NCBI RefSeq assembly: GCF_003945595.2
Contig: NW_024104403.1
Coordinates: 248,001 to 312,000, forward strand
Length of the DNA stretch: 64,000 nt
DNA from: Pipra filicauda
Lineage: Eukaryota; Chordata; Aves; Passeriformes; Pipridae
Direction of reading: 5' to 3'
Shown: positions 1 through 14,125 of the stretch, piece by piece
How the letters are laid out: each line of letters starts with the position of its first letter
How positions within the stretch are numbered: position 1 is the first letter of the stretch
The notes under the pieces: generated by a model
Told to the model about the DNA's origin: nothing
Seen by the model: the letters and a program-made list of their open reading frames with translations, nothing else
The model's database searches: none
Program-made: the position numbers and the translations under genes

Positions 1-2743
1 GTTGTTGTCTTTGCGGACAAAGAAATTTTGGTGGTTTCTGAGAAATAAGAAAGGCTCTGCCTTTTGCAGCTGCTGCTGCCTGTTGCTTTCCCCAGGAAAG
101 AGATGTTGGCAAGCCAAGAGGAATTTATTTGGGGCAGTCCGGTAGCTGAAGATCAGATTTTGCAGGATTAGCTCCAGTCAGAGACAAAGTGCCATCATTA
201 AGGATATGTCTGGAAAAGGTCACTAAACAGAATTTTTAACCTGTTTCTATTTCTTCCCTCATATGGTCAGGATCCAGTGTTACCTGTTGTCCCATACTCC
301 ATCACCCAATGCACATATTTTTCTCCAGATTCCTGCTTATCTATTTGGCAATACAAGACCCTGTTCTTTATTCATGCATTAGGAAAAGCCCCAGTGGCAC
401 AGTGGCACTTCTGGATGGTCAGTAAATGAGTTACAGCTAGTGGCATTTGATTACTTACATCTATACCCAAACAGGTTTCAGTGATTCAGCCGTGGGTCTG
501 TGGTGGAAGGTAAAGCTCTTCATTAGTAAATTGCTCTTCCCAGCGGGTCAGGGGTGGATGTTTTTCGCTGCCACCAGCCCCCCTGTTACTCCCAGCATTT
601 TAACACATAAGGAAAGCCATTACATCTCACCACTGCCCCAGGGATGGTGTGTTTACCAAATGAGGAAGGTGCACATCCTAAGGAGCACAGGCAATAATCA
701 GGATTTATCCCCTTCCTGCAGGGGACTACAGCTGGTTTCACAGCCACTGGTTTTTTGCTTTTCCACTTTCTCCCTCCCTGGGGATCACTTTTCCACCTAA
801 TGGGATTGCCATTGTTAACTTTAATTATTTTAATACAAGTTTCTCTATGCTTAGAGCCCTGGATTAAAAACATTAATTGCAGGTATGGTTGTGTGTGTAT
901 ATATATATGCATATTTTAAAGCTTCTAGTTTTCATCTCTTCTTAAGCTCAAGGAGAAGATAAAAATAATTATTTTTTTTCAAACCATGTAATGTTTGAGT
1001 CATTGGACTTGGCAGTATGTTTATGTCCTCTAACTGCAGTTTGGAAGACAACTCTCATATAGGTCTGTTGGGTCTACTAGAGATTATACATCTTTTTTTT
1101 TTTTTCTCTGTGATGTAGAGTAGTGTGAGTACATCAGGATTATTCCACTTGGAGTTAATTATTTTTCCATTACCTCCCTTCATGAAGTGTTACAAGAGAA
1201 GCTTACACTATAGGGCTTCATACATTTATAATATGTCAAATAGCTCATTTTTATTTTTTACTCCCTTTTTTAAATGAAATGGTATTTTCTGCTTTTTAGG
1301 ATTTGATCTGTAACGTGATGAATCATTGTCTTAATTGTAGTTTGATATTTTTTTCTGATGGGGGCAGAGGAAAGTGAATATGGCAGTTTCATTATTAGAA
1401 TGCAAGAAGGTCACAAACTATTCTAAAATCAAAATGTGAGTAAGTGGATGAATATATAAAATCCTTGTAATTATTGTGCTTTCCAGACTGGATGGTGGAA
1501 CTTGTATTATTTATATTCTGTCACATATCTATTACATATTAACAGTGATGAGCCATCAGCTCCAGATCAAGTTTTGAGCCAGTGTGTTTGTTTCCTTGCG
1601 TGATCATTTTAGTTTCAAAATAACCTTCATTCTCTTTCTGCTGCTCTTGATGGGGGCAATGAGCAGAGCTTGTATGAAATACCCCAAAGGCAGTTAAAAC
1701 CCCAGAATTTAATTGCTGGTGAAAAACTACTTTTGCTGGAAACATTTCTATTCCAAGCCCTGATTAGTCATTGAAGATCACCCAAGTGATGTTTATGTAA
1801 CTCCTCAGGATAAATATTTTGTAGTGGGCTGTTGATTGAGTCTCTAAATGTCTTTGGGGTTTGCTCAGGTCTTCTTTGCTCATTAATAATGCTTTCAAAC
1901 ACTGAAATTTCATTGGAGAGAGCAGGAATAAGTGAAGTTTTGGGGCTGTGGGCACATCCTTAGATGTTGGCTGGACCATGACTAGATCTAATGAGATGTT
2001 TACTCCAGCAGTTACCAAGACTATGAATTGGGATTGAGGGAGGACAGGATGCTTTCTCCTTATTTTCATCAATAGTAGGACCAGTTTAGGAGTGCCCAAG
2101 GACATCTTTTTTATCCTTCCCATAACTAAAAAATAGACAATTAAGTGCAAATAATGGAAATAGAAGTGACAAGGCTATCCATTGGGGGTTTAGTAGCTCA
2201 AGGGCAGCTGTTGCCAGTGGCCACAGGCACAAGATCTCCTGTGTGGCTTTTGCCCAGCACACGAGTCACTCCTGGGCTGCTGGGACCTGGCATGACTGAT
2301 TCCCTTGGCACTTCCCACTGCCTGGCATCCTACAGGCTCCATCAGGCTGAGGAGAGCAGGCTGTGGGGGTGTCACTGGTGTGTGTGCACACCCTGTTTCA
2401 CCATTTGCTTTAGAAGTCTTGGCAAAGCAGAGTTGAGGGCTGCTGGGGAGAATAAGGTAATGGTTTGATGACTATGAAATGAAGAAGCCATCAGTCCCTC
2501 TCTCCAGTTACCCTTTCTGCCTGACATGGACCTCTCCCAGCAGCAGTGCAGACAGGATTTACCCTGCTCCTGCCTGAGCACAAACCTCACAAAATTGCTA
2601 CAAATTCTGCACATATTGGGTAATACTTTTATTCTTGTATTAACTTGCACAGGGAAAATGTTTGCTTGCTGTGTTCTTAGTAAATGCCATGTGAAGGATT
2701 GGTACTTTGATTTTAAGAAAAGGAAAGGTACTGGCATTTCATC
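1..2743. other. Intergenic, nothing recognised
   Basis: AT-rich unique-looking sequence. It has a short TG/TA microsatellite at about 889-909 and T-rich runs. The short open frames have no recognisable protein features. Confidence 0.6.
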
Positions 2744-3112
2744 ATGGAGAAGGATCAGGGAGACCTCTGTGTGGCCTTCCAGTACCTTCAGTGGGTTTTG
2801 AAAATGGACGGAGAGGGATTTTTTTATACAGGCAGTAGTGACAGGACAAGGAGCAATGGTTTTAAACTGAAAGAGGGCAGGTTTAGGGTAGATATTAGGA
2901 ATAAACTCTTTACTCAGAGGGTGGCAAGGCACTGGAACAGGTTGCCAAGAGGAGTTATGGATGTCCCATCCCTGGAAGTGTTCAAGGCCAGGTTGGATGG
3001 GGTCCTGAGCAACCTGGTCCTAGTGAGTGACATCCTTGCCCATGGCAGGGGGAGTTGGAACAGGATGATCTTTAAGGTCCCTTCTAATCCAAACCATTCT
3101 ACAATTCTATTA
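2744..3112 (+). mobile_element. CR1 LINE, 5'-truncated 3' end
   Basis: The end of the CR1 second ORF is recognisable in translation (KLKEGRFRVDIRNKLFTQRV, then HWNRLP and PSLEVFKARLDGVLSNLVLV) and is followed by the CR1 3' UTR, closing with a decayed ATTCTA repeat at about 3100-3112. Frame and repeat are eroded, so this is an old copy. It is intergenic. Confidence 0.9.
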
Positions 3113-6100
3113 CTTTAAATTCTACAAGATACATCAACACTTTCCTGACAATATTTAGGCTCCTTTCACCCAGCACTGAAACATGGCTGAGTTTTGCCGT
3201 GGAGTGCAGCTGGAGTTTAAAGCCAATGCATCAGTTTGCTGGTATCTGCTACTGAATCTCTATTTGAAATTGAAGGGAGAGTATAGGTCAGTGTGCTGGG
3301 ATATCAGTAAATGTGGTACCTCTCATTTGTAATTGCTACAGAACTTTGACATGAACTTTTGGAACTTTCATATAAATCCAAAAATGTATGTGTGGAGTGC
3401 AAAATACAGCCTGTCCTTTAAGTTGTTTCTTGTCTATGTAAGCTGACTTTTGTGTAAGTATTTAAAGGGTGAAGTGTCAAAACTAGAGCAGATATCATAA
3501 TATGCCTTTCTGAGTTGTGAATCCCTGGCACCTTGATTTTGTAACTAAACAAAACTATTGCTGCCATTTGGTAGCTTGAGACTTGTAACGAAACAACGAA
3601 GAAAGAGTTTATCTCTATTTTATTTATAGCTGAACCATGATTTAAGATAAATAAATATTTGTAAAACAAAAAATGTCTAGTCATTACTTTTGTTGCATTT
3701 CCTCTTGTGCTTTTCCCATCTTTTAGTTGAAGGACAGGAAAGGATTTTAGTTTCCCCTGATGGTGGATTTTTTTCTTTGTCTTTCAGGACAGGCAAATGA
3801 AAAAAATGGCACCCAGATCAAAGTGCTGGATGTAATAGCTCTGATCCAGGGAAATGTCTTCGTTCAGAGGTTTTTAACTGTATTTTAGTGAGAAAGAAGT
3901 AGATGTGTTCTGTGTTTCCAGAGTAAAAAACCAGCTTTGACCAATTTGCAGCCTTAGTCCTTCTCTTCTCCCCAGGAGGGAGAGGAGGTCTGGGTTCCTT
4001 GATGAAGGAGAACAATGAATATGCAGATCCAGTACAGCAGTCTCCTAAAGGACTGTCCTTTCAGGAAACAGTAAAATGAACAGAACAGATTGAAATAAGG
4101 GAAATCTTGGTTTGTATCTCACATCACAGACCTTGAAATACAGGGTGCCTGAACCAAAGTGAAACCACTAAATGTAGGGACAGGACAGCAACACTGGATT
4201 AAGAATTTTTCAGTGGAAAAAAAAAAAAGGAGTTAGAAAAAGTAATAAATGTTTCATTGTCTTTAATTCTAACAGGAGCTGAATCAATAATGGGAAAGGT
4301 ACCAAAAATTTCTGTATCTCAGTATTGATTTTTATGTTATATTTATCCTTTGAAAGTCACTAGAACGTCATTATTGAATTGGATAGAAGAGCCCTGGAAA
4401 GTTAAGGGCTTTTACCAGCCTCAAGGTATTTGTTACTCAAGGTTACAGTGACCCTTTATTTTTGGAAAACCATTAGTTCCACATAGTATGCAAGGAAGAA
4501 CAGTCCCAGCTGTCAGACAACAAACCTGAAGTCTCTGTTGCTGTCTGTGAGGGTTCATACATCATCCTTTATGTTTGGAAAGAAGGAGTTTATTTTTCTA
4601 GCCTAACAAATAATTTATTAAGTTTGGCTTTTCAGTTAATCATTACCCAGCATTGCACCATTAGCTGATTTGTGGCCCTCATTATTATGATTCTCTGTTA
4701 AACCTGTGGCATTTACAGGTTGGACCCCTGTATAAATAAATTCTGGACTAACCAAGATTCTGTAAAAGAAAACAAATACCAGATCAATGCCTAAAAGTTC
4801 CCCCCTCCCGTGAGGACACCTGACAACCTCTGCATTTGTATGTGTGTTTTCAGGGCTTGGGCTGTTCACTCCTGAGTTTCCCACACAGACCCTCCAGCCA
4901 AAGGACAACGTGCAGCCCTGTTGTAGCAGCAGTAGCCAAAATTCCCACTGTGCAATGCTCATTTTACAACTTATCTATATGAGATTGCCAGCCAGCCTTC
5001 TATTTAATTACAGTTTAAATTTAAATGCATGCTTTTACAGTCAGAAAAAAAAATTTCTCTATCCTTTTTCTCTTTCAATATCTCATTTCAGTGCCAGTTT
5101 TTCATTTCCCCCTCTGTTTGATGACTACACTTTCTCTTATAGTTAGCTCTTTTTTTTCTTCTGTTGCTTCATGAAGAAGATATCTTCTTTGAATACTAAA
5201 CATACAGTAGGACATAAAGAACCAGGAAACCCCCAAGTTAATCCTTCTATGTAGTTATGCTTTACAGTTTCATTTCAGTTTTTCCTTTAATAGACTACCA
5301 GCATCATAATAAACTGCTCCAGGTAACCCTTTTTCCTCAACAGAAATTAAATGCTTTTGTTGGGGTAAAAAAGGGAATTGTTCAGGGAATTTTAAATTAA
5401 AACCTTGACATTTCATAATAAATTTACTAGAAATGCTGACTGTGAATGAGATAAAAGGGAACGTGCCAGGAAGGGCTGTGCAAACCCCTGACACTGCTTG
5501 GCTTCATCCAGTGAGGTACCAGTAAATAGCTCCACCTGGATCCTGTGCATAAAGCAAGACTAAATTGGCTAAATTAATTCTGTGTTGTTTTGGGGAGTTG
5601 TGAAGATAAAGGAAAAAAAAAGTAAACCCCAAACCCCCTGCCACCAGTGGTTTATTCCTCACTGTTTCTCCTTTTTAGCAGGTAAAAGATGATCGGGATG
5701 TTAAAAATAGCATGGTATTTATAATTTATTCAGTTGTTTTTCTTTCAGGTTTTGGTGCCCCAGTTAATAGAAGTAGTGTTCAGGCTTTCTTTGAAGAAAA
5801 ATAATTTCAAACTTTTCTTACAGTTAGGGATTTTTTGACAAGGGCTTTGTGCTGAGTGTCTGCTTCAATAATTCTGTAAACTGCAGTAATAGAGAGTTAC
5901 ACTGAGCCTGAAACTCAACTGCAGCATCTTTTATATTCTTCCAGTGTGTAATGTCTATAATTTACATAGAATCTGCTGTGAAGTTTTTTTTTCCTCTTTG
6001 TGAAAAAAAAAAAAGCTTCTTTTGCTCTTTTAATCAGAGAACTCTTTGCTGTTTCTTATGTAAATTGATGGGCTTTGCCAGACAGAATGGGAAAAATTTA

Positions 6101-6849
6101 ATTTCTACAGTTTCATTTCTTCTCAATTTTGAAGGATGTGATTATTTCTGTTTATCTTTTCTGAAGACTGTAGGTCTTCAGGCAGGGATCTTTAAACAGT
6201 AATTATTGCTGTCAGAAGGAAAGGGAGAATAAATGGACTGCTAGGTATTTGCTATTACCTTTGAGGATATTCAGCCTTGTTCTAAATGCCTTCTCATTAT
6301 GTTTACAAGACAAAGTAACCTTTGTGTTTTGGCACCAAATTCTGCTGCCTTTCTTAATGTACATAGTCTGAGCTGCCAAAACAAGTACCAAACAGATTGA
6401 AAAGGATGCACTGAGATCTGTGGAACACGTGGACAAAAAAATGCTTTTTTCTTATTGAAAAGAGAACTGAGCACATGAACCAAAGAGACTTTTTCTATTA
6501 ATACTCTTCACTAAGTTCCCATTATTGCAAAGGTGTTTTAGTGCTGAAAATCAGAAATTGCACTAATATTAGAGCTGTTTTATTCCATATTTTCCTGTGA
6601 AATAAAATTGACTTCTATAAATAGATAAAACTGCATGTTCCAGGCTAATACGTTTTTACTCTAGGTTGTAATGTCTGTAAGTACTACAGTTCAGATGTTT
6701 CAAGAACCCACATCAAACACTGAATGCTGGATGCCACAGATATTGAATTCTCCTAAATATTTCTGTAAAGTACGTTAAGAGAGGATGTACAAGTATGGGG
6801 TGAGCAGTGACACTTTGCTGCTGGCAGAGGATGTTGGCTTCAATGCTTC
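3113..6849. other. Intergenic, nothing recognised
   Basis: AT-rich sequence between two CR1 tails, with several poly(A) and poly(T) runs (for example 4217-4228 and 6003-6014). No repeat family or exon was recognised. Confidence 0.6.
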
Positions 6850-7074
6850 CTCTTGGGAAGAAATTCTTTCCTGTGCGGGAGGTGAGACACTGGAACAGGT
6901 TGACAGAGAAGTTGTGGATTCCCCATCCCTGGAAGTGTCCAAGGCCAGGCTCAATGAGGCTTTGAGCAACCTGGTCCTAGAGAAAAAGGTCCCTGCACAC
7001 AGCAGGGTGGTTGGAACTAGATGATTTTTAAGGTCCCTTCCAACCCACAGAATCATCCTGTGATTCTATGATTC
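6850..7074 (+). mobile_element. CR1 LINE 3' tail
   Basis: This is a short 5'-truncated piece with the conserved tail (PSLEVSKARLNEALSNLVLE, then the UTR text GGTTGGAACTAGATGATTTT) and two ATTCTATG-like units at the right end. It has the same orientation as the copy at 2.7-3.1 kb and is similarly diverged. Confidence 0.88.
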
Positions 7075-10000
7075 CCTAGTCACAAAACTTGGAGTGGTAA
7101 TAGGAAAAAGGCCAGCTTTGGCTACATTTTTGTATAATTCATAAGATGTTGATTTTTCAATATAACTGAGAAAGATATTATAACATTCAGTAATTTTGGA
7201 GTTTGTCAATATGAGAAAAAAATAAATTAGTATAATTGGAACAAAATAGAAAGCTAAAAACAGTGAGGTTCAAACTGATAAACCTTGGTTAGGCCTTCCA
7301 AATAAATGGGTAAAAAAATCTTTTTGTAACTGTGCTTTCATATAACTGTTGTGTATGATCAGTATTGCACCTCTCTAATGTTGTCGAGAGGAAGATGCTT
7401 GTATTTCAAATTTCCTTACTCTCTTCTTTTTGAGAGGAGTGGCTTGAACCATGGATAACCACTACCAGCAAAATGCTGGTTGCAATGCCTTTAATACAGT
7501 ATTTCATGTAAATAACTACACAAAGGTAAGAACATTTCTTTCTCTTGTTTTCCTCACTATCATCTCACTCTTCTCACACCTGAATACTGAATATTGTAAA
7601 TAAAAAAAGCAAGTGGCTGTACTTTCTCACAAATTCTGTCACTAAAGTCTTAATCTGCCAAAACACTCTTACTTAAGCAGACACACATAGAGGATCCCGT
7701 TTTGCCTCAGCAGGACCTGCGTGCACAGCTATAGAACTGAGCTCCCAAGTACTCCCTTCTGACCAGGCATGGAAAACAGGCAGCAGGCAGCTACACAGCA
7801 CTACACAGGCACTACCTGACATTCAGATGTCTTTAGTGAGAACATGCTGCACTTGAGTCAGTGCAGTTTCAAAATGGGTAGTTCAGACTGGTTGCCCCAA
7901 AGTCAGAGACTGAAGGACAGAGGTTCCGAGAAGTGACCAAGATCATGAGAGGACCCTGTGTCCGAGGTGGTGCTGGGATTTCTGAATCCTAGTGGAACAG
8001 CACAAGTGGGGATGTCTTTCCCTAGGAAAGTGGCATGCCAGGTGTATCAAACACATCCAGATCACACGTGTCCGTGTGTCTGTCACACACTGAGTCTGCA
8101 GCATCAGTGACCTGCAGGAGCCCAGCGAGGCCTTTGCCTGCAACTGCCAAAGGCAGGTGGAAAAACATGACAGCTGAAGTGCATGACCTGAAAACAACCT
8201 GGATGCCTGCAGAAGTTAAAAAAAACCCAAAAAACAAAACAAACCCTGACAAAACAAATTTATCTCTGGGAGACAGTAAGTTATTCCTCTGGATATGGAA
8301 CAGGTCCCTCATTTGTCAGGGCAGAGAATTTCTTTCAAAGTAGTTTCTCTTGTAGAACAAATCTGATGTCAGTAGAATTTGTGAGCTGGAAAAATAGCAA
8401 AGTGGTTATCTTTCACTTTCAGTTTTAAGGAACAGCTTTGAAAACCACTGGGAGACATTTACACACTCTGCATTTATTGCTGTAATAAACATGCTTTCCT
8501 TTTTAAAGCCAAGTTTCACCATGTGGGAATTCCACACACTTGGTGATTTTTAAAGCTCATGAAAACATCTCTATTTCCCTCTGTGGTGGATACCTTGCCA
8601 GTACCCTGTTGTCACTGGTATCATTCTGGCCCTTCCTGGGTTTACGTGCTCCATTCTCCTGAACAACTGCACCTTCCCAAGTGCCTTTCTGTGGCTACAC
8701 ACACCAGTGGTGTGGAGTTGCCAAACCCTGCAGTCTGATGGAGACAGGGCTACAGATGCTCTGTGCCCCTAGGGCAGATCAGGAAAAGGTCTGATCCCAT
8801 GTTCCCCACAGGCACGTGGACACAGGCAGGTGGGATACACAGGTATGGATACATGTGGCTGGGCACAGATCCATGCAGGGAACACACTTCACAAACACAG
8901 ATAGTACCAGGGGTCTTGTCCCAGTCCCCTCCAGTGGGCCAGGATGGAGGTCTGTCAGTGGGAGCACACAGATACGTGTCCCATGTGGATCCCCTGGCAG
9001 CTGGGCTGACACAGGGTGTCTCTGGGACAGCTCCTCACCCTCCCCAGCTGCTGGTCCCTGCGCTTGTGTGCACTTGCGTGGCAGAGGTAGGGGATCCAGC
9101 CATCCTGATCTAGAAGTACAGCCTGGATCCCAATAATCTTAACCCCTGCAGTGTGGATACCTTGTCAATAAGCCAATTCCATTTCATGCCGTGTGAGAGA
9201 GAGTATATTTGGAGGGCACCAGGACATGGCAGTGCTCAGAGATCAATGACCTGAGTGACTGGAGTCTCAGCATTACCAATGATCCAGGCAGATCAGAAAG
9301 ATAAGAAGGCACAGTGACTATTGCTTCTCAGTTCTACATATCAAAAACGCAGAGCTGGGATTGTCAGCCTGTCATGACACAGAGTTGAATTCCTACTAAG
9401 AATTTATCAGAAAAAATAGACACCATGACAAATCAGAAATTCTCAGGCTTTGCACCTCAGTTTCAGTGAAGGGTTTCCCCCCATATTTAGGGATTAACTA
9501 ACACACTAGGAAAGAGCAAATAAAAAAAATACATTGATACACTTAACACATTTCTTCCCTAATATTAAATTCAGAGAGAACTTGAAGTTCTACATGAACA
9601 GTAGCACCTACAAATTGCATCAGCCACCATTCCAGACAGAATAACTTCTCAGAATAGTGTTTCAATAACGGTTATTTTCATGACACATCCTGCATGCATA
9701 CAGTTGTTTAACACTCAGAGTTGACTTTAAACATTTGTAGTTAACCTATTTCACTTCTAAGAGTCTCCTTTGTTTACAGAAGTGCTGCCGGAGAGAGGGC
9801 AATGCTCACTCAGTGAACATCCACACCAAGAACTGTTGTTCATTCAGAAAAATTTTGCTATCCATCAGATAACCTCAGCTAAGGAACAATCAAATACCTG
9901 GGGAACCTCCTTGGGTTAGGATATATTTCATCTTGGACTAGAAGTGGAAAACAAGCAACTGGGAAAACATGACAGAATATTTAAAGGGCATGTTTGGCAC

Positions 10001-13000
10001 GTTTAATAGTGCTGAAGTTGAAAATAAAAAGGATCTTGTTATCACTCTCTTGAATGATGGCCCTTAGTTTTAACACCGTAATACATGGACTTCCAAATGG
10101 GTGCTGTGCATACAAATCACTTCATCATGGCTAGGCTTCATGAACAAAGATTTGGGAAGGGTTCTACCCGTGTTATACAAATCACTTGTCACGTGAATAA
10201 GAAGCTAAGTCCAACATACACATTTTAAAAATAAGCCTATTTCAAATATCTCGCTTCACCATACAACACAAGGTATGCAAATTTTGCTGGCAGTTGCTGT
10301 TTTACCAGAGATAACAATTCTTCCCATCAGCATTGGCTTGAGTTTCCTAAAAGGGCACCAGGGTCAAGGCAGCCAGTCTGCTTCTCAGTTACATTAAAAA
10401 GCAATGGTAAAGCCTGCAGTAAGTTTCAAAATTACACGTGTTAAGATCTGCTTTACAGATTAATAAAGCATTTATGTGGTTCTTTGTCTGTGATACAACA
10501 CCGACCTGAGGTACCAGTGTTGTGAAGAAGAATGTGAACGTACACACAGCTCGTTACCCACTGACTGCAGCTTCGAAGTTTTCAGAGGCTGAAGGATGAT
10601 CAGGGGCAGCTTTGTGGTCATACATTAGTCAGCATTATTAGCCAAAAAAAAAAAAAGGAAAAAGGAAAAAGGATAAAGGAACATCTATTTGGCTTATGAA
10701 CAATCAGTCTTGAGACAAATGGAGCAGGGGAATTTAAAATCAGTTACCTGGAACAGCAACCAAGCCATCAGGCTTCAGTATCTGCAGTGATGAAAGATGA
10801 CCAAGGCTTTTGGCCACCACAGCTGTTCATCATAAAGAAAGCAAATCATGTACACAAACTTCATTAGAGGAAAGGATTCACAAGCTTCCATAAAACCACA
10901 AGTCATTGCCTGCAAAGTTCTCTCAGACCCTGCTTACTCTAAACTCACGTATATGCCTGGAAAGTGTATTTGACTGTCATTCTCCGCCTCCTTGGGGGGT
11001 CAGAGGGCTACACATGGATCTGGATTGTGGGCGGACACTGGGCACTCTCCAGCACACAGGGTAATTTGCAAAGAGACTCACTTATATTGCCAAAAGCAAT
11101 TCCTGCTTTGCCAAGTCATTAGAATTAATTGAATAGGCTCAAAAGTAGGGAAGAGTAATTTCAGGTGAAATGAAATATAAACCCCCATGTCGGGAATATG
11201 CAAGACTGGCTCAGGACACTCGAGAACAATCCAGCAGAGTCCTTGAGAGCTTGGGATGAATATTTATCAAGCTGTGACTTACATCTTTGATGCAGGGCAG
11301 GGAAGCCCCAACTTTCTCCAATTCAAACCCACAACGTTCAGGCATCTCCTGAACCACCTTGTCCACAAGGGTGAGCAGTGTTTGGTCCTGCTTTTTGGTT
11401 GGTGTTTATTCTTTCCCAAAAGGCCAAGGATCTTTCCTGCTGTGGTAACACCTACCCCTCAGATGCCTCACCTGCAAGCAGGCCCTGTGAAGCAATGGCC
11501 AGTGGGCCAGTGCACCAGTGGGCCGTACCAGTCTGCAGCCACAATTATCATTTTCAAACCTGTGGAAACCTCCCTCAACTAGCTATTTTTTTTTCCTGAA
11601 GTAGTCCATATTTTTCCTAAAAAAATTGCCACATGCCTAAACTTCTTTTCCTAAAACACTTCCAAAAAAATAAGAAGCCTTTAAGTCAAAAGCAAAGCAG
11701 CACCTGTGTTGCAGGTCTTTCATTCACAGGCTTTGTTCCTTTGTTTCTAAAGCAGTAACAGAAGCCTATCTACTTTTTTTTTAAGCAAACCTGGCAAGAG
11801 AGCTTTTAACTTCAACACAGTCCCAATGGTTTGGGAATAAAGGAAAATTAATTTGTCAATATCTTCGAAATGGAACTCGTAAAAGCAGCAAACAGATGCC
11901 AAGTTTTAAGCCTTGCCTATCCAGAAAGAAAGTATCTGCAGAGTGGAGTTTTTATGAATGTATTTTCACTTTATAGTTTATTCTTTTTAATCAATACATA
12001 CTGTTTTCTAGAGACAGAACATTTTGTAAAACAAAGAGGTGCTCCTGCAAAACAACACGCTACAATCACAGACCCTCCAGCTAAAAATTAACAGAGCCCC
12101 TTCTCTAACAACTTCACAAGTTTCCCACAAAACATCAGGTAACCTATTCAGAATGTAACACTTTGAGTCCACCTGTTCAATCAGGTATCTAAATCACCTC
12201 CTTCCAAAAAGTGCACTTACAATCAGAGAAGGTGCAATTAAAGAATTTAAAGCACTTACCCACCACACCATGGACCATCCTGACTGATTAGAAGCAACAG
12301 CACTTAATTCCAGGAATACTTACCAGATCACAGGGCAAATCATCACTCAATGAGCCACAGGTTTAAGACATGGTCCACTACTGTCAAAACCAAGCAATTC
12401 TGAGGAATAAATCAACTAGTTTTATGCAATTCAGGCAGACTCTCCTCCTCCTCGTGACTTCAGGGAAAAAACAGTGAGCACTCAGCTGTTAGACTAGCGT
12501 CTTTTAGCTTTGTGTGGTCTCCATCAGCACAATACACTTTACAAGTACCTTAACTTCTTCACAGTTTTTTAAAAAAATTGACTTTCAACTGCAATGATTT
12601 CTAAAGCAAAAGAATCAAATGCTTGATTAAAATATAAACCTGTCCTGAAATTGTGATAAATCCAATTCAGCAGAAGGTATACAGAACTAAATTCTTACCT
12701 ATGTTTACTGACCAAAGCCCAAACCCAAGGCTGCAGCAGGTTTGTTAGACGAGAACGTGGTGAATGACAAACTGTGTGTGAGCAAAACAGGGCTGCAGCA
12801 CAGCTGTGGAGCTTCCAAGGTTTAGATCATGCTGAGCTGATACAATCGAGGTAACTGAGAAGACAGACCAATGAAGTGTCTATTTGTGCATTTCCAGTTC
12901 TCCACCCTCTCCCAGAGCAGCGCCCTTCTGCGGAGGTTAGAGCAGGAGATGAACTTCTGTAATCCAGATACTCAATATCACTGCTAATAAGCAGGAAAGT

Positions 13001-14125
13001 CTGTCAGCCAGGCTACAACCCAAAGCAGGTAAGGTGACTTCTTTAATAACAACTTTACATTCAAATATAAGAGAGAAGTGGTAAACTCAGCTTCACACTC
13101 TGGACATCCCAACTGTTTCCATACCAGAAGCCACACAGAATATCCATCATCTAAAAGGGGCTCCTGCTTATCCACATCCATGGGAACAGGATTTGGACCC
13201 CAGTTCATTATTCAGCAAATGCCTAATGAGCACCTAAACAAAAATCCCAAAAAAGCCCTGAAACAAATGTTCAAGTGGGAGACAAGAAACAAATCAGGCT
13301 ATGAATGCCAAAAATGGCTGTATTTTTTAAATGTTTCCAACTACATACAAGAACAAATGCAGGATGTGATGTTTGCTTAGTTTTATTAATTTATTTTTGC
13401 AGGAATCTGCAACTTGGAGTATGCACTTTCTGGAGGTACCATGCATGCATAGCCTCTGAATGCTTTTATACAATTGCATCTCTTAGTAATAAGTTCATTC
13501 ACAGCATACACAAATCTAGAATGTAGACACCATATATACAGGATTAAACAAGATCGTGTCTCCTTTCTTTAATGAAAAAATTTAACAGGGTTTCACACAG
13601 CAGGAAGTATGGATTAGATACACTGGTGCCACCATAAATAAATAAGTTTCAAGAACACAGTTTTTTAAAATTGGTTTCAAAGGTACTGGAAATCCAGGAT
13701 TATAATATTGCATTAATGCCACTGATTTCTGATTATTCAAATCCGAGAAAAATATTTGCATTTATGGACATGAACAGCAATGAAAGGCCCAACTGAAGAA
13801 ATGTGGCAAAATTCAGTTATGTCTGGGTTCACATAATATTGACATTTTGAAACGAAAACAAATGCAGCAGCACATAGAGACAGTACTGACTACAACATGT
13901 GATATCTGTGCCTTCTTTCCTTGTGGGATTTGGAGTCATGGAGTATAGAGCACGTAAATTCTGTGGTACCAAACGAGCTCTTGAATGGTTTGTGTCCAAC
14001 TGTCCACATCAGGATAGTCATTTTCACATTCTAAGGTACATCACTGAATTCTAAAACAAAAACTATCATCCTGAGGACAAGCTTGTTTTTAACATATTAA
14101 TATTCTCACATTCTTTTTAAAACAT
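7075..14125. other. Region beyond the assumed TAB3 3' end
   Basis: No exon, CR1 or RNA gene was recognised. 8.6-9.15 kb is distinctly richer in G+C and in CACA/GTGT words than its surroundings. 10648-10680 is an A/G-rich run. Minus-strand AATAAA hexamers near 11965 and 13381-13395 mean part of this stretch could still be TAB3 3' UTR if a distal poly(A) site is used. Confidence 0.5.

Noticed and set aside
2372..2932. 186-codon minus-strand ORF
   Set aside because: Its first part is antisense to the CR1 tail and the rest has no recognisable features.
1..14000. Glycerol kinase (GK) exons, expected near TAB3 by synteny
   Set aside because: GK lies beside TAB3 in mammals as I recall, but I found no segment resembling its C-terminal exons in this window.
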